Positions 7,444 through 16,284 of a stretch of 64,000 nt of DNA are shown here, piece by piece. Each line of letters begins with the position of its first letter. Position 1 is the first letter of the stretch. The translations under genes were made by a program, and so were the position numbers. The notes under the pieces were generated by a model, which had not been told where the DNA came from, did no database searches, and was given only the letters and a program-made list of their open reading frames with translations. Source of the DNA: Thiothrix sp. (GTDB lineage Bacteria; Pseudomonadota; Gammaproteobacteria; Thiotrichales; Thiotrichaceae); the NCBI RefSeq assembly GCF_028714775.1, contig NZ_JAQTLS010000009.1:62001-126000 (forward strand), read 5' to 3'.

Positions 7444-7764
7444 TTACAAACTTTGCATCGCGTTGAGCGTTAAGGGGTAGAGCGCCGCCAGTGCCTCTAC
7501 CTGTCCTTCGACCCCTGTTGGGTCATTAGCCTCACCTTTGTGCTGCAAATCTTTGCAGATGTCCGCCATTTGTTCCGCGCCTAAACTCACGCAAGAGCCT
7601 TTCAGTTTGTGCGCCGCTTTAGCCATATCCAGCCAGTTACCCTGTTGGGTGTGGGTACGGATTTCGTCGAGCAATGCCGGGGTCGTGTCACTGAACATCT
7701 TGATCAGCCGGGGCAAAATGACCGAGGGCAGGCTTTGCAAGGTTTCAAGCGCTAACAGTTTCAT
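7444..7764 (-). CDS. Stand-alone Hpt (histidine phosphotransfer) protein
   Basis: The 106-residue all-helical protein carries the phosphoacceptor motif [14 protein letters not shown] at about residues 50-63, the His being the phosphorylation site. Hpt proteins relay phosphate between receiver domains of hybrid kinases and response regulators. The gene follows two hybrid kinases on the same strand, and its start overlaps the end of the nearer kinase by 20 bases, so it belongs to the same operon and is likely to complete their phosphorelay. No DNA-binding response regulator is encoded nearby, so the final output is not visible here. Confidence 0.88.
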   Translation of the reverse strand: MKLLALETLQSLPSVILPRLIKMFSDTTPALLDEIRTHTQQGNWLDMAKAAHKLKGSCVSLGAEQMADICKDLQHKGEANDPTGVEGQVEALAALYPLTLNAMQSL

Positions 7765-10087
7765 GAGCGTACTCCGGTTTATTGTGCTTGTTAGGGTTAT
7801 GTTGGCAGCAGCGTTGTAGGGCAGCTTCGACCGCTTCCGGCAACACCGGCTTGCTGATGTAATCGTTCATGCCTGCATCCAAGCATTCTTGGCGGTCGCC
7901 TTCCATGGCGTTGGCAGTCATGGCAATGATGACGGGCTGGCGCTCAGGCGGGAAATCGGCACGGATACGGCGGGTGGCTTCCAGACCATTCATTTCCGGC
8001 ATCTGCATGTCCATGAAAATCACGTCGTAAGGCTGGCGTTGCAGGGCGGTCAGTGCCTGCACGCCGTTTTCAGCTACATCGACCTGATAAGCCAGTTCTG
8101 CCAGAATGGCGGTGGCGACAATCTGGTTGATCGGATTGTCCTCTGCCAGCAGGATGGTAAGCGGCAGACGCTCGCCCAATTTGAGGGTAGAGGGGGGGGC
8201 TTTGGCAGGCAACAGGCTGGCCTCACCCAGCACGGTCATCAGGCTGTCGAACAGGCGGCTGCGGGTGAGGGGTTTGGTCAGGTACTGGTTGAACAGCTCA
8301 CGCACCACTTCCTTGGGATGCCGATCATTGGGTGGGGCAATCAGGATCAGTGATAATTCCTGCTTGCTGTAACGGCTGCGGATATAGCGGCTCAGTTCCA
8401 GTGGTGAGTCCCCCGGCAGGTTGGTTTCGATCAGGGCAATATCATACGGTTTGCCCACAGCAAGGAGGCTGACGGCATCGGCAGCGGTTGGTACGGCATC
8501 GGCAACTGCTCCCCAGCCCCGGCAGAAATCCTGCAATGCCTGGCAACTGGCGGGATTGTTTTCCACAATCAGGATGCGCTTGCCGATAATCGCCGGGATA
8601 TTGTTGTGCAGGAACGGTTTGAGCTGCCCTTTGGCTTTGCGTGTCCTGATGGTGAAGTGGAAACGGCTGCCAACTCCCACGGTGCTTTCCACCCAGATGC
8701 GCCCGCCCATCATGTCAATCAGGTGGCGGGAAATGGCCAGCCCCAGCCCTGTGCCTTCGCGCTGGCGCACCAGTTTGTCATCGGCACGGCTGAACTGCTC
8801 GAAAATGCTGTCGAGCCGGTCAGCGGGAATACCAGGGCCGGTGTCGTTGATCTGGAATTCGAGTTCGTAATCATCACCCTTGCGGCTGCGTGGCAGGACA
8901 AAGATGGTGATTTCGCCGCTGTCGGTAAATTTGATGGCATTACCGACCAGATTGGTGAGGATTTGCCGCAAACGCACCATATCGCCTTCAATGAAAACCG
9001 GGATGGAAGGGCCAACGGTGTAGGCCAGTTCCAGATTCTTTTCCAGCGCCTTGGCGTGCAGCAGGTTGAGGATTTCCTCGATGCAGGCACGCAGGTCAAA
9101 CGGTTCGCGCTTGAGGTCGAGCTTGCCTGCTTCGATCTTGGAAAAGTCCAGCACGTCGTTGATCACGGTCAGCAGGTGTTCGCCGCTGAGGTGGATGCTT
9201 TCCACGAACTCGCTCTGCTTCTTGCTCATCGGGGTATTCATCAGCAGGCGGGTCATGCCGATCACCCCGTTCATGGGGGTGCGGATTTCGTGGCTCATGG
9301 TGGCAAGGAAACGTGCCTTGGTTTTGACGGCTTCCTCGGCAATGGCCTGCGCCCGGCGGGCGTTTTGGGTCATGTGCTGAAAGCGGCGTGAGAAATACAG
9401 GCGGCTGAGCAGCATGGCAAGGATGATGGCCAATGTACCCCACAACATGCCTTGCTTGAGCTTGTCTAGGCTAGTCTGGATGTCGCGGATATTTTGCTGG
9501 TTGGTTTGGGTAGTGGCATGGAGGGCATCCCGCGCCTGCTTGCCTAGGTGGTCGTCCAGCATATCCACTTGCATGATTTGCGGGTGTATCTGCTGGAGTG
9601 TCTGGTGCAGCAGTTTTACTTTGCTGCCCCATTCTACGACCGGGCTGGTTGCGAGAGCGCTGCTCTGCTGGCTGACGTCGGCTACGGCGTGCCGGTAAGC
9701 CTGTTTGAGGACTGGGCTGAGTTCTTCTGGCCAGCTTTGCAGCAGCAGTTCGGCCTTGACCGCCAGCGTGTTGCCGAGGATATGGATTTTCCGGGGGCTG
9801 AACAGGGACGTGTCTGGCTGGGAAGCCAGGTTGTCCAGCCCGCCCAGCAACTGGTCAAACACTTCGTGTTGGGCGGTAATTTTTGCGTCCAGTTCCTGTT
9901 GCTGTGCAAACAGGTGCTGGGTACGCTGGATTTGCAGGGTTGATCCTTCCATGTTGCCAGTCACCTGGCTGGAAACCCCGCTCAGGTTGAACCAGATCAG
10001 GGCGGTCAGTAACCCCGCCAACAAAGCTAGCACCAGCCCATCCAGAATGTAGGGCAAGCTGATGTTATGGCGGATGAGCCTGATCAT
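7745..10087 (-). CDS. Hybrid sensor histidine kinase, second tandem copy, with altered first receiver
   Basis: This is a BarA-like membrane kinase of 780 residues starting at ATG 10087, which overlaps the stop of the upstream kinase as ATGA. In order: TM helix near residues 12-34 ([20 protein letters not shown]); periplasmic sensor of about 180 residues; second TM helix ([17 protein letters not shown]); HisKA with [13 protein letters not shown]; an ATP-binding domain with [16 protein letters not shown] and GTGLGLA; and two receiver domains. The second receiver is canonical ([11 protein letters not shown]). In the first, the position of the phosphorylated Asp is Glu (ALIETNLPG), so it probably cannot be phosphorylated normally. 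The kinase half is almost identical to its neighbour, whereas the sensor region differs strongly, which suggests different signals feeding one relay. Confidence 0.93.
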   Translation of the reverse strand: MIRLIRHNISLPYILDGLVLALLAGLLTALIWFNLSGVSSQVTGNMEGSTLQIQRTQHLFAQQQELDAKITAQHEVFDQLLGGLDNLASQPDTSLFSPRKIHILGNTLAVKAELLLQSWPEELSPVLKQAYRHAVADVSQQSSALATSPVVEWGSKVKLLHQTLQQIHPQIMQVDMLDDHLGKQARDALHATTQTNQQNIRDIQTSLDKLKQGMLWGTLAIILAMLLSRLYFSRRFQHMTQNARRAQAIAEEAVKTKARFLATMSHEIRTPMNGVIGMTRLLMNTPMSKKQSEFVESIHLSGEHLLTVINDVLDFSKIEAGKLDLKREPFDLRACIEEILNLLHAKALEKNLELAYTVGPSIPVFIEGDMVRLRQILTNLVGNAIKFTDSGEITIFVLPRSRKGDDYELEFQINDTGPGIPADRLDSIFEQFSRADDKLVRQREGTGLGLAISRHLIDMMGGRIWVESTVGVGSRFHFTIRTRKAKGQLKPFLHNNIPAIIGKRILIVENNPASCQALQDFCRGWGAVADAVPTAADAVSLLAVGKPYDIALIETNLPGDSPLELSRYIRSRYSKQELSLILIAPPNDRHPKEVVRELFNQYLTKPLTRSRLFDSLMTVLGEASLLPAKAPPSTLKLGERLPLTILLAEDNPINQIVATAILAELAYQVDVAENGVQALTALQRQPYDVIFMDMQMPEMNGLEATRRIRADFPPERQPVIIAMTANAMEGDRQECLDAGMNDYISKPVLPEAVEAALQRCCQHNPNKHNKPEYAHETVSA

Positions 10088-12396
10088 GCCGGTTCCGCCT
10101 GCTTGTCCAAGCTGGCGAGTGAACGTTGCAGGGCAGCTTCGATCGCTTCCGGCAGGATCGGTTTGCTGATGTAGTCGTTCATGCCCGCATTCAGGCATTC
10201 CTGCTTGTCGCTTTCCATCGCATTGGCAGTCATGGCGATGATGATCGGTTGGCGGTCGGGCGGGAATTCGGCACGGATGGTGCGGGTGGCTTCCAACCCG
10301 TCCATTTCCGGCATCTGCATGTCCATGAAAATCACATCGAATGGCTTCTTGCGCAGGGCGTCCACCGCTTGCCGCCCGTTTTCGGCAATTTCGGCCTTGT
10401 AAGCCATTTCCTCGAGGATGGAGGTCGCCACAATCTGGTTGATCGGGTTGTCTTCTGCCAGCAGGATGGAAAGCGGCAAGCGTTCGCCCAGTTTGAGGCG
10501 GGATTGTTCCGGGCGCACGGTGACGAGGTTGAGTTCACCCATGACCGTCATCAGGCTGTCGAACAGGCGGCTGCGGGTAATCGGTTTGGTTAGGTACAGG
10601 TTGAAGATTTCCCGCACCGTGTCTTTGGGGTGGGCATCGTTGGGTGGGGCAATCAGGATCAGCGGGAATTCCTGCTTGCTGTAACGGCTGCGCACGTATT
10701 TGCCTAAATCCAGCGCGGAAGCATTCGGCAGGTTGCTGTCTACCAGCCCGATGTCGTAGGTGCTGCCGGTGGCAATCAGGGCAATCGCTTCACTGGTGGT
10801 GCAGCAGGCTTGGGTAATGGCTCCCCAGCCTGAGCAGAAGTCCCGCAATGCCTGATGGCTGGCGGGGTTGTTTTCCACAATCAGGATGCGCTTGCCGATG
10901 ATTTCCGGGATGTCGGGGTGCAGGAACGGTTTGAGCTTGCCTTCGGTTTTGCGGGTCTTGATGGTGAAGTGGAAACGGCTGCCGACACCGAGGGTGCTTT
11001 CTGCCCAGATTCTGCCATCCATCATTTCCACCAGACGGCGGGAAATCGCCAGCCCCAAGCCTGTGCCTTCACCCCGGCGGGTCAGGGCATTGTCGGCCTG
11101 GCTGAACTGTTCAAAGATACTTTCCACCCGGTCAGCGGGAATACCTGCGCCCGTGTCGTTGATTTGGAATTCGAGTTCGTACTCATCCCCTTGGTGGCTG
11201 TGCGGCATCACGAATACGGTAATTTCGCCCTGTTCGGTGAACTTGATGGCGTTGCCGAGGAGGTTGGTGAGGACTTGCCGCAGGCGCACCATATCGCCTT
11301 CGATGAAAAGCGGGATGGAAGGGCCAACGGCGTAGGCCAGTTCCAGATTTTTTTCCATCGCCTTGGAGGTCAGCAGGTTGAATACGTCTTCGATACACGC
11401 CCGCAATTCCAGCGGCTCACGCTTGAGGTCGAGTTTGCCTGCTTCGATCTTGGAAAAGTCCAGCACATCGTTAATGACGGTGAGCAGGTGTTCGCCGCTG
11501 AGGTGGATGCTTTCCACAAACTCGCTCTGCTTTTTGCTCATGGGCGTATTCATCAGCAAGCGGGTCATGCCGATTACGCCATTCATGGGGGTGCGGATTT
11601 CGTGGCTCATGGTGGCGAGGAACCGCGCCTTGGTTTTGACCGCATCTTCGGCGGTGGTTTGGGCATGACGGGCGGAGTAAATGAGCTGTTTGAAATTGCC
11701 TGAAAAATAGGTGCGGCTAATAATGAGCAAGGTGATTAACAGGGCGGCGATCCACAGGGTGCGGTACTGGATGGTTGCTAGGCGGGTTGCCATTTGTTCG
11801 GCATTGCTGGCATTGCTGTCCATCGACTGCTGGATGGCTGACATCACCTGCTTGGCCATGGTGTCATCCATTGCTTCCAGTTCTTCCATCAGTTCGCGGG
11901 CTTCGATGGCAGTATCGTGGGCATCACGTGCCAGTTGCTGCCATTGATACGGTGATAATGCCGTTTCCAGTTCAGCGGTGAGGTTGGCCATGATGCCAGT
12001 GTATTCCTCAAACTGTTCCCGCAGTTGTGGGTCAGCGTCAGCAGGCCAGGCTTGCAGGAGCTGCTTGTATTTCAGCATCAAGTCATCAGACAGGTCATTC
12101 AGGACAGGCAGGTAGCTGCGGTCGCTATTCGGGTTATTGGCGAATTTGAAAAACTCTTGTTCCAGCGTGTCGTAGGCTTCGCGTTGCGCATCAATGCGGG
12201 TTTCCAGTTCTACCTGCTGCTGGAAAGAGGCATAGGCTTCCTGCATGGCTGTGGCAGATTGCTGCTGGTTCTGCTGGGCTTTGTGCGAAACATTGCTGAG
12301 GCTGAACCACAGCAACAGGGCAATAATCCCCAGCAGAATGATCAGCAGGGCGCTGTCGATAATTTGCAGCAGCCGCAGGTTGGTGAGAATACGCAT
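10084..12396 (-). CDS. Hybrid sensor histidine kinase, first tandem copy
   Basis: The product has 770 residues: TM helix at about 12-32, periplasmic helical sensor to about 210, TM helix near 213-231, HisKA with phospho-accepting His265 ([13 protein letters not shown]), ATPase domain with Asn382 (LLGNAIKF), DTGAGIP and GEGTGLGLA, then two receiver domains. The first receiver keeps Asp553 (GLVDSNLP), but its acidic pocket is reduced to VENN. The second is canonical with Asp692 ([11 protein letters not shown]). It autophosphorylates at the inner membrane and would pass phosphate to its receivers and to the Hpt protein at 7444-7764. It follows a gene for an exported haem-binding-type protein by only 20 bases, so that protein may supply or shape the signal. 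Confidence 0.93.
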   Translation of the reverse strand: MRILTNLRLLQIIDSALLIILLGIIALLLWFSLSNVSHKAQQNQQQSATAMQEAYASFQQQVELETRIDAQREAYDTLEQEFFKFANNPNSDRSYLPVLNDLSDDLMLKYKQLLQAWPADADPQLREQFEEYTGIMANLTAELETALSPYQWQQLARDAHDTAIEARELMEELEAMDDTMAKQVMSAIQQSMDSNASNAEQMATRLATIQYRTLWIAALLITLLIISRTYFSGNFKQLIYSARHAQTTAEDAVKTKARFLATMSHEIRTPMNGVIGMTRLLMNTPMSKKQSEFVESIHLSGEHLLTVINDVLDFSKIEAGKLDLKREPLELRACIEDVFNLLTSKAMEKNLELAYAVGPSIPLFIEGDMVRLRQVLTNLLGNAIKFTEQGEITVFVMPHSHQGDEYELEFQINDTGAGIPADRVESIFEQFSQADNALTRRGEGTGLGLAISRRLVEMMDGRIWAESTLGVGSRFHFTIKTRKTEGKLKPFLHPDIPEIIGKRILIVENNPASHQALRDFCSGWGAITQACCTTSEAIALIATGSTYDIGLVDSNLPNASALDLGKYVRSRYSKQEFPLILIAPPNDAHPKDTVREIFNLYLTKPITRSRLFDSLMTVMGELNLVTVRPEQSRLKLGERLPLSILLAEDNPINQIVATSILEEMAYKAEIAENGRQAVDALRKKPFDVIFMDMQMPEMDGLEATRTIRAEFPPDRQPIIIAMTANAMESDKQECLNAGMNDYISKPILPEAIEAALQRSLASLDKQAEPA

Positions 12397-12416
12397 GTGC
12401 TATGCTCGCTGCCGCT

Positions 12417-13262
12417 TCAGAATTTGAACAGCAGAGTAGTGGAAGTGAAGTGTTTGTTGTTATCGTCATGGTCAAACACGGCGATAGCTCCCTTTACGCT
12501 GCCATCCGGTGTGAAGCGCACGTCATCGGTCTGTTGTGTATCCAGCTTGCGGCTTTGTTCCAGATACCACTTGCCATCTTTCCATACCCCTTTGGCCTTG
12601 ATGTCATCCATGCCTTTCAATAGTGGCTCTCGTGCCACGTATTTGGGCATCACATCTTGCTGTTTCTTGAAATAGCGTTTGGATTCATAGGGTTCTTCCC
12701 CGGCATCGGTGGGGCGCAGGATGTAGAGGGTTGCACCATCCGGCAGTGTGGCCTTGTAGGAACCTTCCATGGCCTGCTTGCTGATGATGGTCATCTTGTC
12801 GTGGGCAATGCCCATCGGGTTGGTGCGGCCCGCTTTCCAGTTCCACATGTCGGCCTTGAATTCCTTGCCGGAAAACCAGTTGGCGTCGTAATCACCATCC
12901 ATTGCAAATTCGAGGGCGAAACGGTCTTCACGTTGTGGGCCTTCGATGTATTTCTGTTGGGCTTCATCCCACACATGCGGCTTGTGCTGGGTGTCTTCGG
13001 TGCTGTCTTCCCATTCGCTGTAGAAGAAGACTTCATCGCCGAACACACCGGCTTTCAGGGTGACAGTCTTGGTCAGTTCCGGTTTGCCGAGATAGGTGAG
13101 GGGGATTTGAGCGCCTGCAATATCTTTCCAGTCGTCTGCGGAGCCGTCTACTTGCGGTGCTGCTTTCAGTTTGCCGATAGTGATGGTTTGCGTGTCGGCG
13201 TGGGCAGCACCCAACAAGCCGCAGAGGAGGATAGTGGATATTCCCAATAGATGGCGTTTCAT
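12417..13262 (-). CDS. Exported ethylbenzene-dehydrogenase-type (haem-binding) domain protein
   Basis: The 281-residue product starts at ATG 13262, preceded by AGGAA at a spacing of about 6-7. A signal peptide is clear (KRHLLGISTILLCGLLGAAHA, cleaved after AHA). The mature part begins with ITIGKLKAAPQVDGSADDWKD and continues with VFFYSEWEDSTED, DRFALEFAMDG and DMWNWKAGRTNPMG. This is typical of the EB_dh family, related to the haem b-binding gamma subunit of ethylbenzene/DMSO-reductase-type enzymes. No molybdoenzyme partner is encoded nearby. Its position as first gene of a kinase-kinase-Hpt operon suggests a periplasmic redox or sensing accessory; that link is inference. Confidence 0.8.
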   Translation of the reverse strand: MKRHLLGISTILLCGLLGAAHADTQTITIGKLKAAPQVDGSADDWKDIAGAQIPLTYLGKPELTKTVTLKAGVFGDEVFFYSEWEDSTEDTQHKPHVWDEAQQKYIEGPQREDRFALEFAMDGDYDANWFSGKEFKADMWNWKAGRTNPMGIAHDKMTIISKQAMEGSYKATLPDGATLYILRPTDAGEEPYESKRYFKKQQDVMPKYVAREPLLKGMDDIKAKGVWKDGKWYLEQSRKLDTQQTDDVRFTPDGSVKGAIAVFDHDDNNKHFTSTTLLFKF

Positions 13263-13380
13263 GCGCTTGTTCCTCATTAGTTTTGTTGTATTAGTTAGCA
13301 GCGCGAGTGCTTCTTGTGTGCTTTTTAATGCTAGCAGCAATTTTATTTATTGTGAATAGCCATTTACTGGTGCAGAAACG

Positions 13381-13418
13381 AAAAAGCCCCGCAAGTCATT
13401 GACTATACGGGGCTTTTA
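13381..13418 (-). terminator. Rho-independent terminator of tRNA-Ser
   Basis: AAAAGCCCCG and CGGGGCTTTT pair around a loop of about 16 bases. Read on the minus strand the stem ends in a T run, and it lies immediately after the tRNA-Ser 3' end. Confidence 0.8.
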
Positions 13419-13423
13419 AATGA

Positions 13424-13511
13424 TGGCGGAAAAGAAGGGATTCGAACCCTTGATACGTTACCGTATACACACTTTCCAGGCGTGCTCCTTCGACCACTCG
13501 GACACTTTTCC
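13424..13511 (-). tRNA. tRNA-Ser (anticodon GGA)
   Basis: An 88-base cloverleaf with encoded CCA. The acceptor stem GGAAAAG/CTTTTCC is perfect, followed by discriminator G. The D-arm begins TGTCCGAGTGG, the anticodon loop is CTGGAAA, a long variable arm typical of class II tRNAs is present, and the T-arm is GGGTTCGAATCCC. It reads UCC/UCU codons. Confidence 0.95.
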
Positions 13512-13686
13512 GCAGGATTTTACACGGGGCAAAATCAAGGGCGCAATCGTAGCGCAGGACAGGCGGCTTGTAAACTGCCGATTGATTGCCCGGTAGGTAA
13601 ATATACACTTGGTCGGGTCAAGTTCGACAGACGGGGGTGGGTGGGTTAGGCTTGCCGCTGGGGTTCTTCAATAAAAATATAAAAAT

Positions 13687-14739
13687 ATGTCATTCATGCC
13701 AAAACTTCGAGCATTCATGCGCTGGTGGGGGGAAGGGTTATTCAATAGCCTGCCGGATGCATTGCGTAAATTATTCCGTAGTGACCTGCCGTGCCTTGTC
13801 TTGCACCTGCGTGATGCCACGCACATTGATGTGACTTGGCAACAGGATGGCAAGACCCAGACCTGCGGTGAGTTCCTGCTGGGGGAAGCCGGTTCCGCGC
13901 TGGATTGCGTGCCTGCCTCAATGGCGGGTAAGCCGTATCAGGTTGAATTGCGTTTGGGCAAGGCACAGGTGTTACACCTGCAACGCCATTTTCCCGAAGC
14001 GGTGAAAGATAACTTGCGCCAAGTGGTGGGCTACCAGCTTGACCGCCTGACACCTTTCAGTGTGGATAATGTGTTGTTTGATGCGCATCAGGTGCAGCAC
14101 GATAAGGCACGTAAAGAAGTGCTTGCTGACATCCATGTCGTCCCCAAACACATTATTGACCGCCTGCTGCGGCAATTGGAGGAGGCAGGGATTGTGCAAG
14201 TGCATAGCCTTTCCGTGGCGGATGCTGCCAGCCACGTCAACTTGATGCAGGATCAGCACGCCGCACGGGCGCAGGGCTGGTCGATGATTCCTTTGTATTG
14301 CTTTATCGGGGCGCTGATCCTCTCGCTGCTGGCTCCGCTGGCTTATAAATACCGGCGGGTGGAACAAATTGACGAGGCGCTGGCGGGCTTGCGCCAATCT
14401 TCCGCTGCGCAATTGGCAATCCGCGACAAGCTGATGGCGGCGCAAGATGCCCTCAAGTTTCTGGAAGAAAAACGCAAAACCTCCCCAGTCGCCTTGGATG
14501 TGGTGGAAAAGCTATCAGATAAAATCCCCAGCGACACATGGTTGGAACGCCTGACCTTGGGTAACAAAGTGCTGGAAATCCGTGGTGAGTCGGGCAAGGC
14601 GCTGAGCCTGATTGACACGCTGGAAGAAGCACCGGAATTTTCCAATGTGCATTTCAAGTCGCCTGTGACCCGTAACAAGGATAACGGCAATGACCGCTTC
14701 CATATCGAAGCAACGGTGGAGGTCGCCCATGCTCAATGA
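13687..14739 (+). CDS. gspL: Type II secretion system protein L (GspL/PilN-like)
   Basis: The product has 350 residues. The cytoplasmic N-terminal part has an actin-like/PilM-like fold signature (LVLHLRDATHIDVTW, LRQVVGYQLDRLTPF). A single TM helix follows near residues 200-220 (MIPLYCFIGALILSLLAPLAY), then a periplasmic PilN-like domain with coiled coil and ending (SDKIPSDTWLERLTL, VHFKSPVTR). GspL bridges the cytoplasmic ATPase GspE and GspM in the inner-membrane platform. The first of the L-M-C-D cluster, it overlaps gspM by 11 bases. The start is uncertain: ATG 13687 and ATG 13696 both lack a good ribosome binding site in an A/T-rich leader. Confidence 0.82.
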   Translation: MSFMPKLRAFMRWWGEGLFNSLPDALRKLFRSDLPCLVLHLRDATHIDVTWQQDGKTQTCGEFLLGEAGSALDCVPASMAGKPYQVELRLGKAQVLHLQRHFPEAVKDNLRQVVGYQLDRLTPFSVDNVLFDAHQVQHDKARKEVLADIHVVPKHIIDRLLRQLEEAGIVQVHSLSVADAASHVNLMQDQHAARAQGWSMIPLYCFIGALILSLLAPLAYKYRRVEQIDEALAGLRQSSAAQLAIRDKLMAAQDALKFLEEKRKTSPVALDVVEKLSDKIPSDTWLERLTLGNKVLEIRGESGKALSLIDTLEEAPEFSNVHFKSPVTRNKDNGNDRFHIEATVEVAHAQ

Positions 14740-15337
14740 AGCCTTACTGAAAAAGCACCAAACCTTATTGTCATGGGGGCTGCTGGCGGTGCTGCTGTTG
14801 GTGCTGGTATTCCTGCTGGTGATCCCTTTGGTGCAAGCGACTTTGGATTATGGGCAGCGGGTTGAAAGTGGCTATCAGCAATTGAGCCGTTTCCGCCAAG
14901 TTTCCAACGCGACCCCGGAACTCACTGCTGAATACGAGCGCGTGCAACAGCAGGGCTTGGATAAGCTGTTTTACCCGGCAGGCATGACTTCGGCGCAGGT
15001 GGCGAAGGAATTGCAGAAACATCTGGCGACCGTGATTACCCGCGACAATGGCGTATTGGTCAGTTCCGAAGTGGTTGACGATGCCCAGCAAGCGGATGAA
15101 AAGGAAAAAGATTCCGTCTATCAGCGGGTGATGGTCAAGGCGGTTTTCCAGAGTAGCCCAGCGTTATTGCGGGAAGTGTTGCATCAGGCGTACCGCGCCC
15201 GCCCGCTCATTTTCGTCGAAAGCATTGATATAAAGCCGATTGAGGATGAGGGCAAAGATAAGCAGGTGGTGAAGGCGGAAGTGATGATTTCCAGCTACTG
15301 GCGCGGTGGGGAGGTTAGCCATGAAGAAGCTAATTAA
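14729..15337 (+). CDS. gspM: Type II secretion system protein M (GspM)
   Basis: This is a 202-residue protein with a short cytoplasmic tail (MLNEALLKKHQTLLS), one TM helix near residues 15-40 (LLAVLLLVLVFLLVIPL) and a periplasmic domain with heptad-like helices then an alpha/beta end (RPLIFVESIDIKPIE). This matches GspM/XpsM, which stabilises GspL. The start ATG 14729 lies inside the 3' end of gspL, and its own end overlaps gspC by 17 bases, so the genes are translationally linked. Confidence 0.78.
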   Translation: MLNEALLKKHQTLLSWGLLAVLLLVLVFLLVIPLVQATLDYGQRVESGYQQLSRFRQVSNATPELTAEYERVQQQGLDKLFYPAGMTSAQVAKELQKHLATVITRDNGVLVSSEVVDDAQQADEKEKDSVYQRVMVKAVFQSSPALLREVLHQAYRARPLIFVESIDIKPIEDEGKDKQVVKAEVMISSYWRGGEVSHEEAN

Positions 15338-16157
15338 TCCGCCCATCCAATCGCTGTTGTTGCTGGGCAGTGCAGGACTGCTGGGGTTGGCAGCGTGGAG
15401 TTTGGTCAGCCTGAAAATGCAGGATGAAAACCAAGGGCAGGCAGCGGACGAAGTCAGCGTGCATATCCCGGATGCCGGGGTGTTGGACACGCCAGAGATG
15501 GATGCTTACCCGCAAATGGTTAAAACCCCGCTGTTCTGGGCAGGCCGCAAAGCCGTGGAGCCACCCAAAGTAGAAGCCGTAGCACCCGTTATGGCGACGG
15601 TCGATTCCGCGCTGCCGGAAGGGCGGCTGATTGGCATCATTGATATGGGCGACCATTTGTTTGGGATTATGCAAAATTCCGCAGGTGGCAGCGTGCATTT
15701 GAAAGTGGGGGATACGTGGGGGGCGTGGACAGTATCCGGCATTGATCCTGACCGCTTGATTGTGGCCTTGGGTGAGCAAAAGCAAGATATTCCCTTGGTG
15801 GGTGATTTCGCGTCGCCGCAAGAAAACCCGCAGCTTGCCCAAACCAAAGCCGTGCAACAGCAAGCCAAGCAACAACAGGCGGCAACTGCCAAAACAAGGC
15901 CCCCGGCGCAGATGGCTCCGGTTCCGCAAGCGCTTGCCGCCGCTGTGCCTGCGGAGGCGATGCCTCATACGGGTGATCCGGCGAAAGAGGGGGCGGGTTT
16001 GCCGTTTCCGGCGGATACCGCGAAACAACCGCCCGCGCTGTCCGTCAAGGAAGCGCTGGAAGCACGCCAACGCTTGATGGCTTCGCGTTGGGGGAGCTTG
16101 GCTGGCGATGCAGAAGAGGCGCCACCGCCAACACCGGGGCAACCCGCCAAGCAGTAA
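15321..16157 (+). CDS. gspC: Type II secretion system protein C/N (GspC-like)
   Basis: The product has 278 residues from ATG 15321, which follows a strong GGGGAGG. One N-terminal TM helix (LLLLGSAGLLGLAAWSLV) is followed by a periplasmic region with the core pattern LIGIIDMGDHLFGIMQ .. VHLKVGDTWGAWTVSGIDPDRLIV. This is the homology-region fold shared by GspC, XpsN and PilP, which contacts the secretin. The last 100 residues are low complexity, rich in Ala, Gln and Pro, and no PDZ domain is present. The order L-M-C/N-D matches the Xanthomonas xps arrangement. Confidence 0.75.
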   Translation: MKKLINPPIQSLLLLGSAGLLGLAAWSLVSLKMQDENQGQAADEVSVHIPDAGVLDTPEMDAYPQMVKTPLFWAGRKAVEPPKVEAVAPVMATVDSALPEGRLIGIIDMGDHLFGIMQNSAGGSVHLKVGDTWGAWTVSGIDPDRLIVALGEQKQDIPLVGDFASPQENPQLAQTKAVQQQAKQQQAATAKTRPPAQMAPVPQALAAAVPAEAMPHTGDPAKEGAGLPFPADTAKQPPALSVKEALEARQRLMASRWGSLAGDAEEAPPPTPGQPAKQ

Positions 16158-16284
16158 TATCGGGGGACTTCCGATAAACTGTACTTTTTATTGCATAAAA
16201 AAAATATTACTATGAATGGGGCTTCACATATCTGACCGCAAGGCGGATGTGTCGCATGATAAAAATAATAATGGGGTTTGCTTT

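Noticed and set aside
8606..9391. 261-codon plus-strand frame opposite the second hybrid kinase
   Set aside because: It mirrors the kinase catalytic domain, and a similar shadow frame occurs opposite the twin kinase (10855-11703), as expected from duplicated coding DNA.
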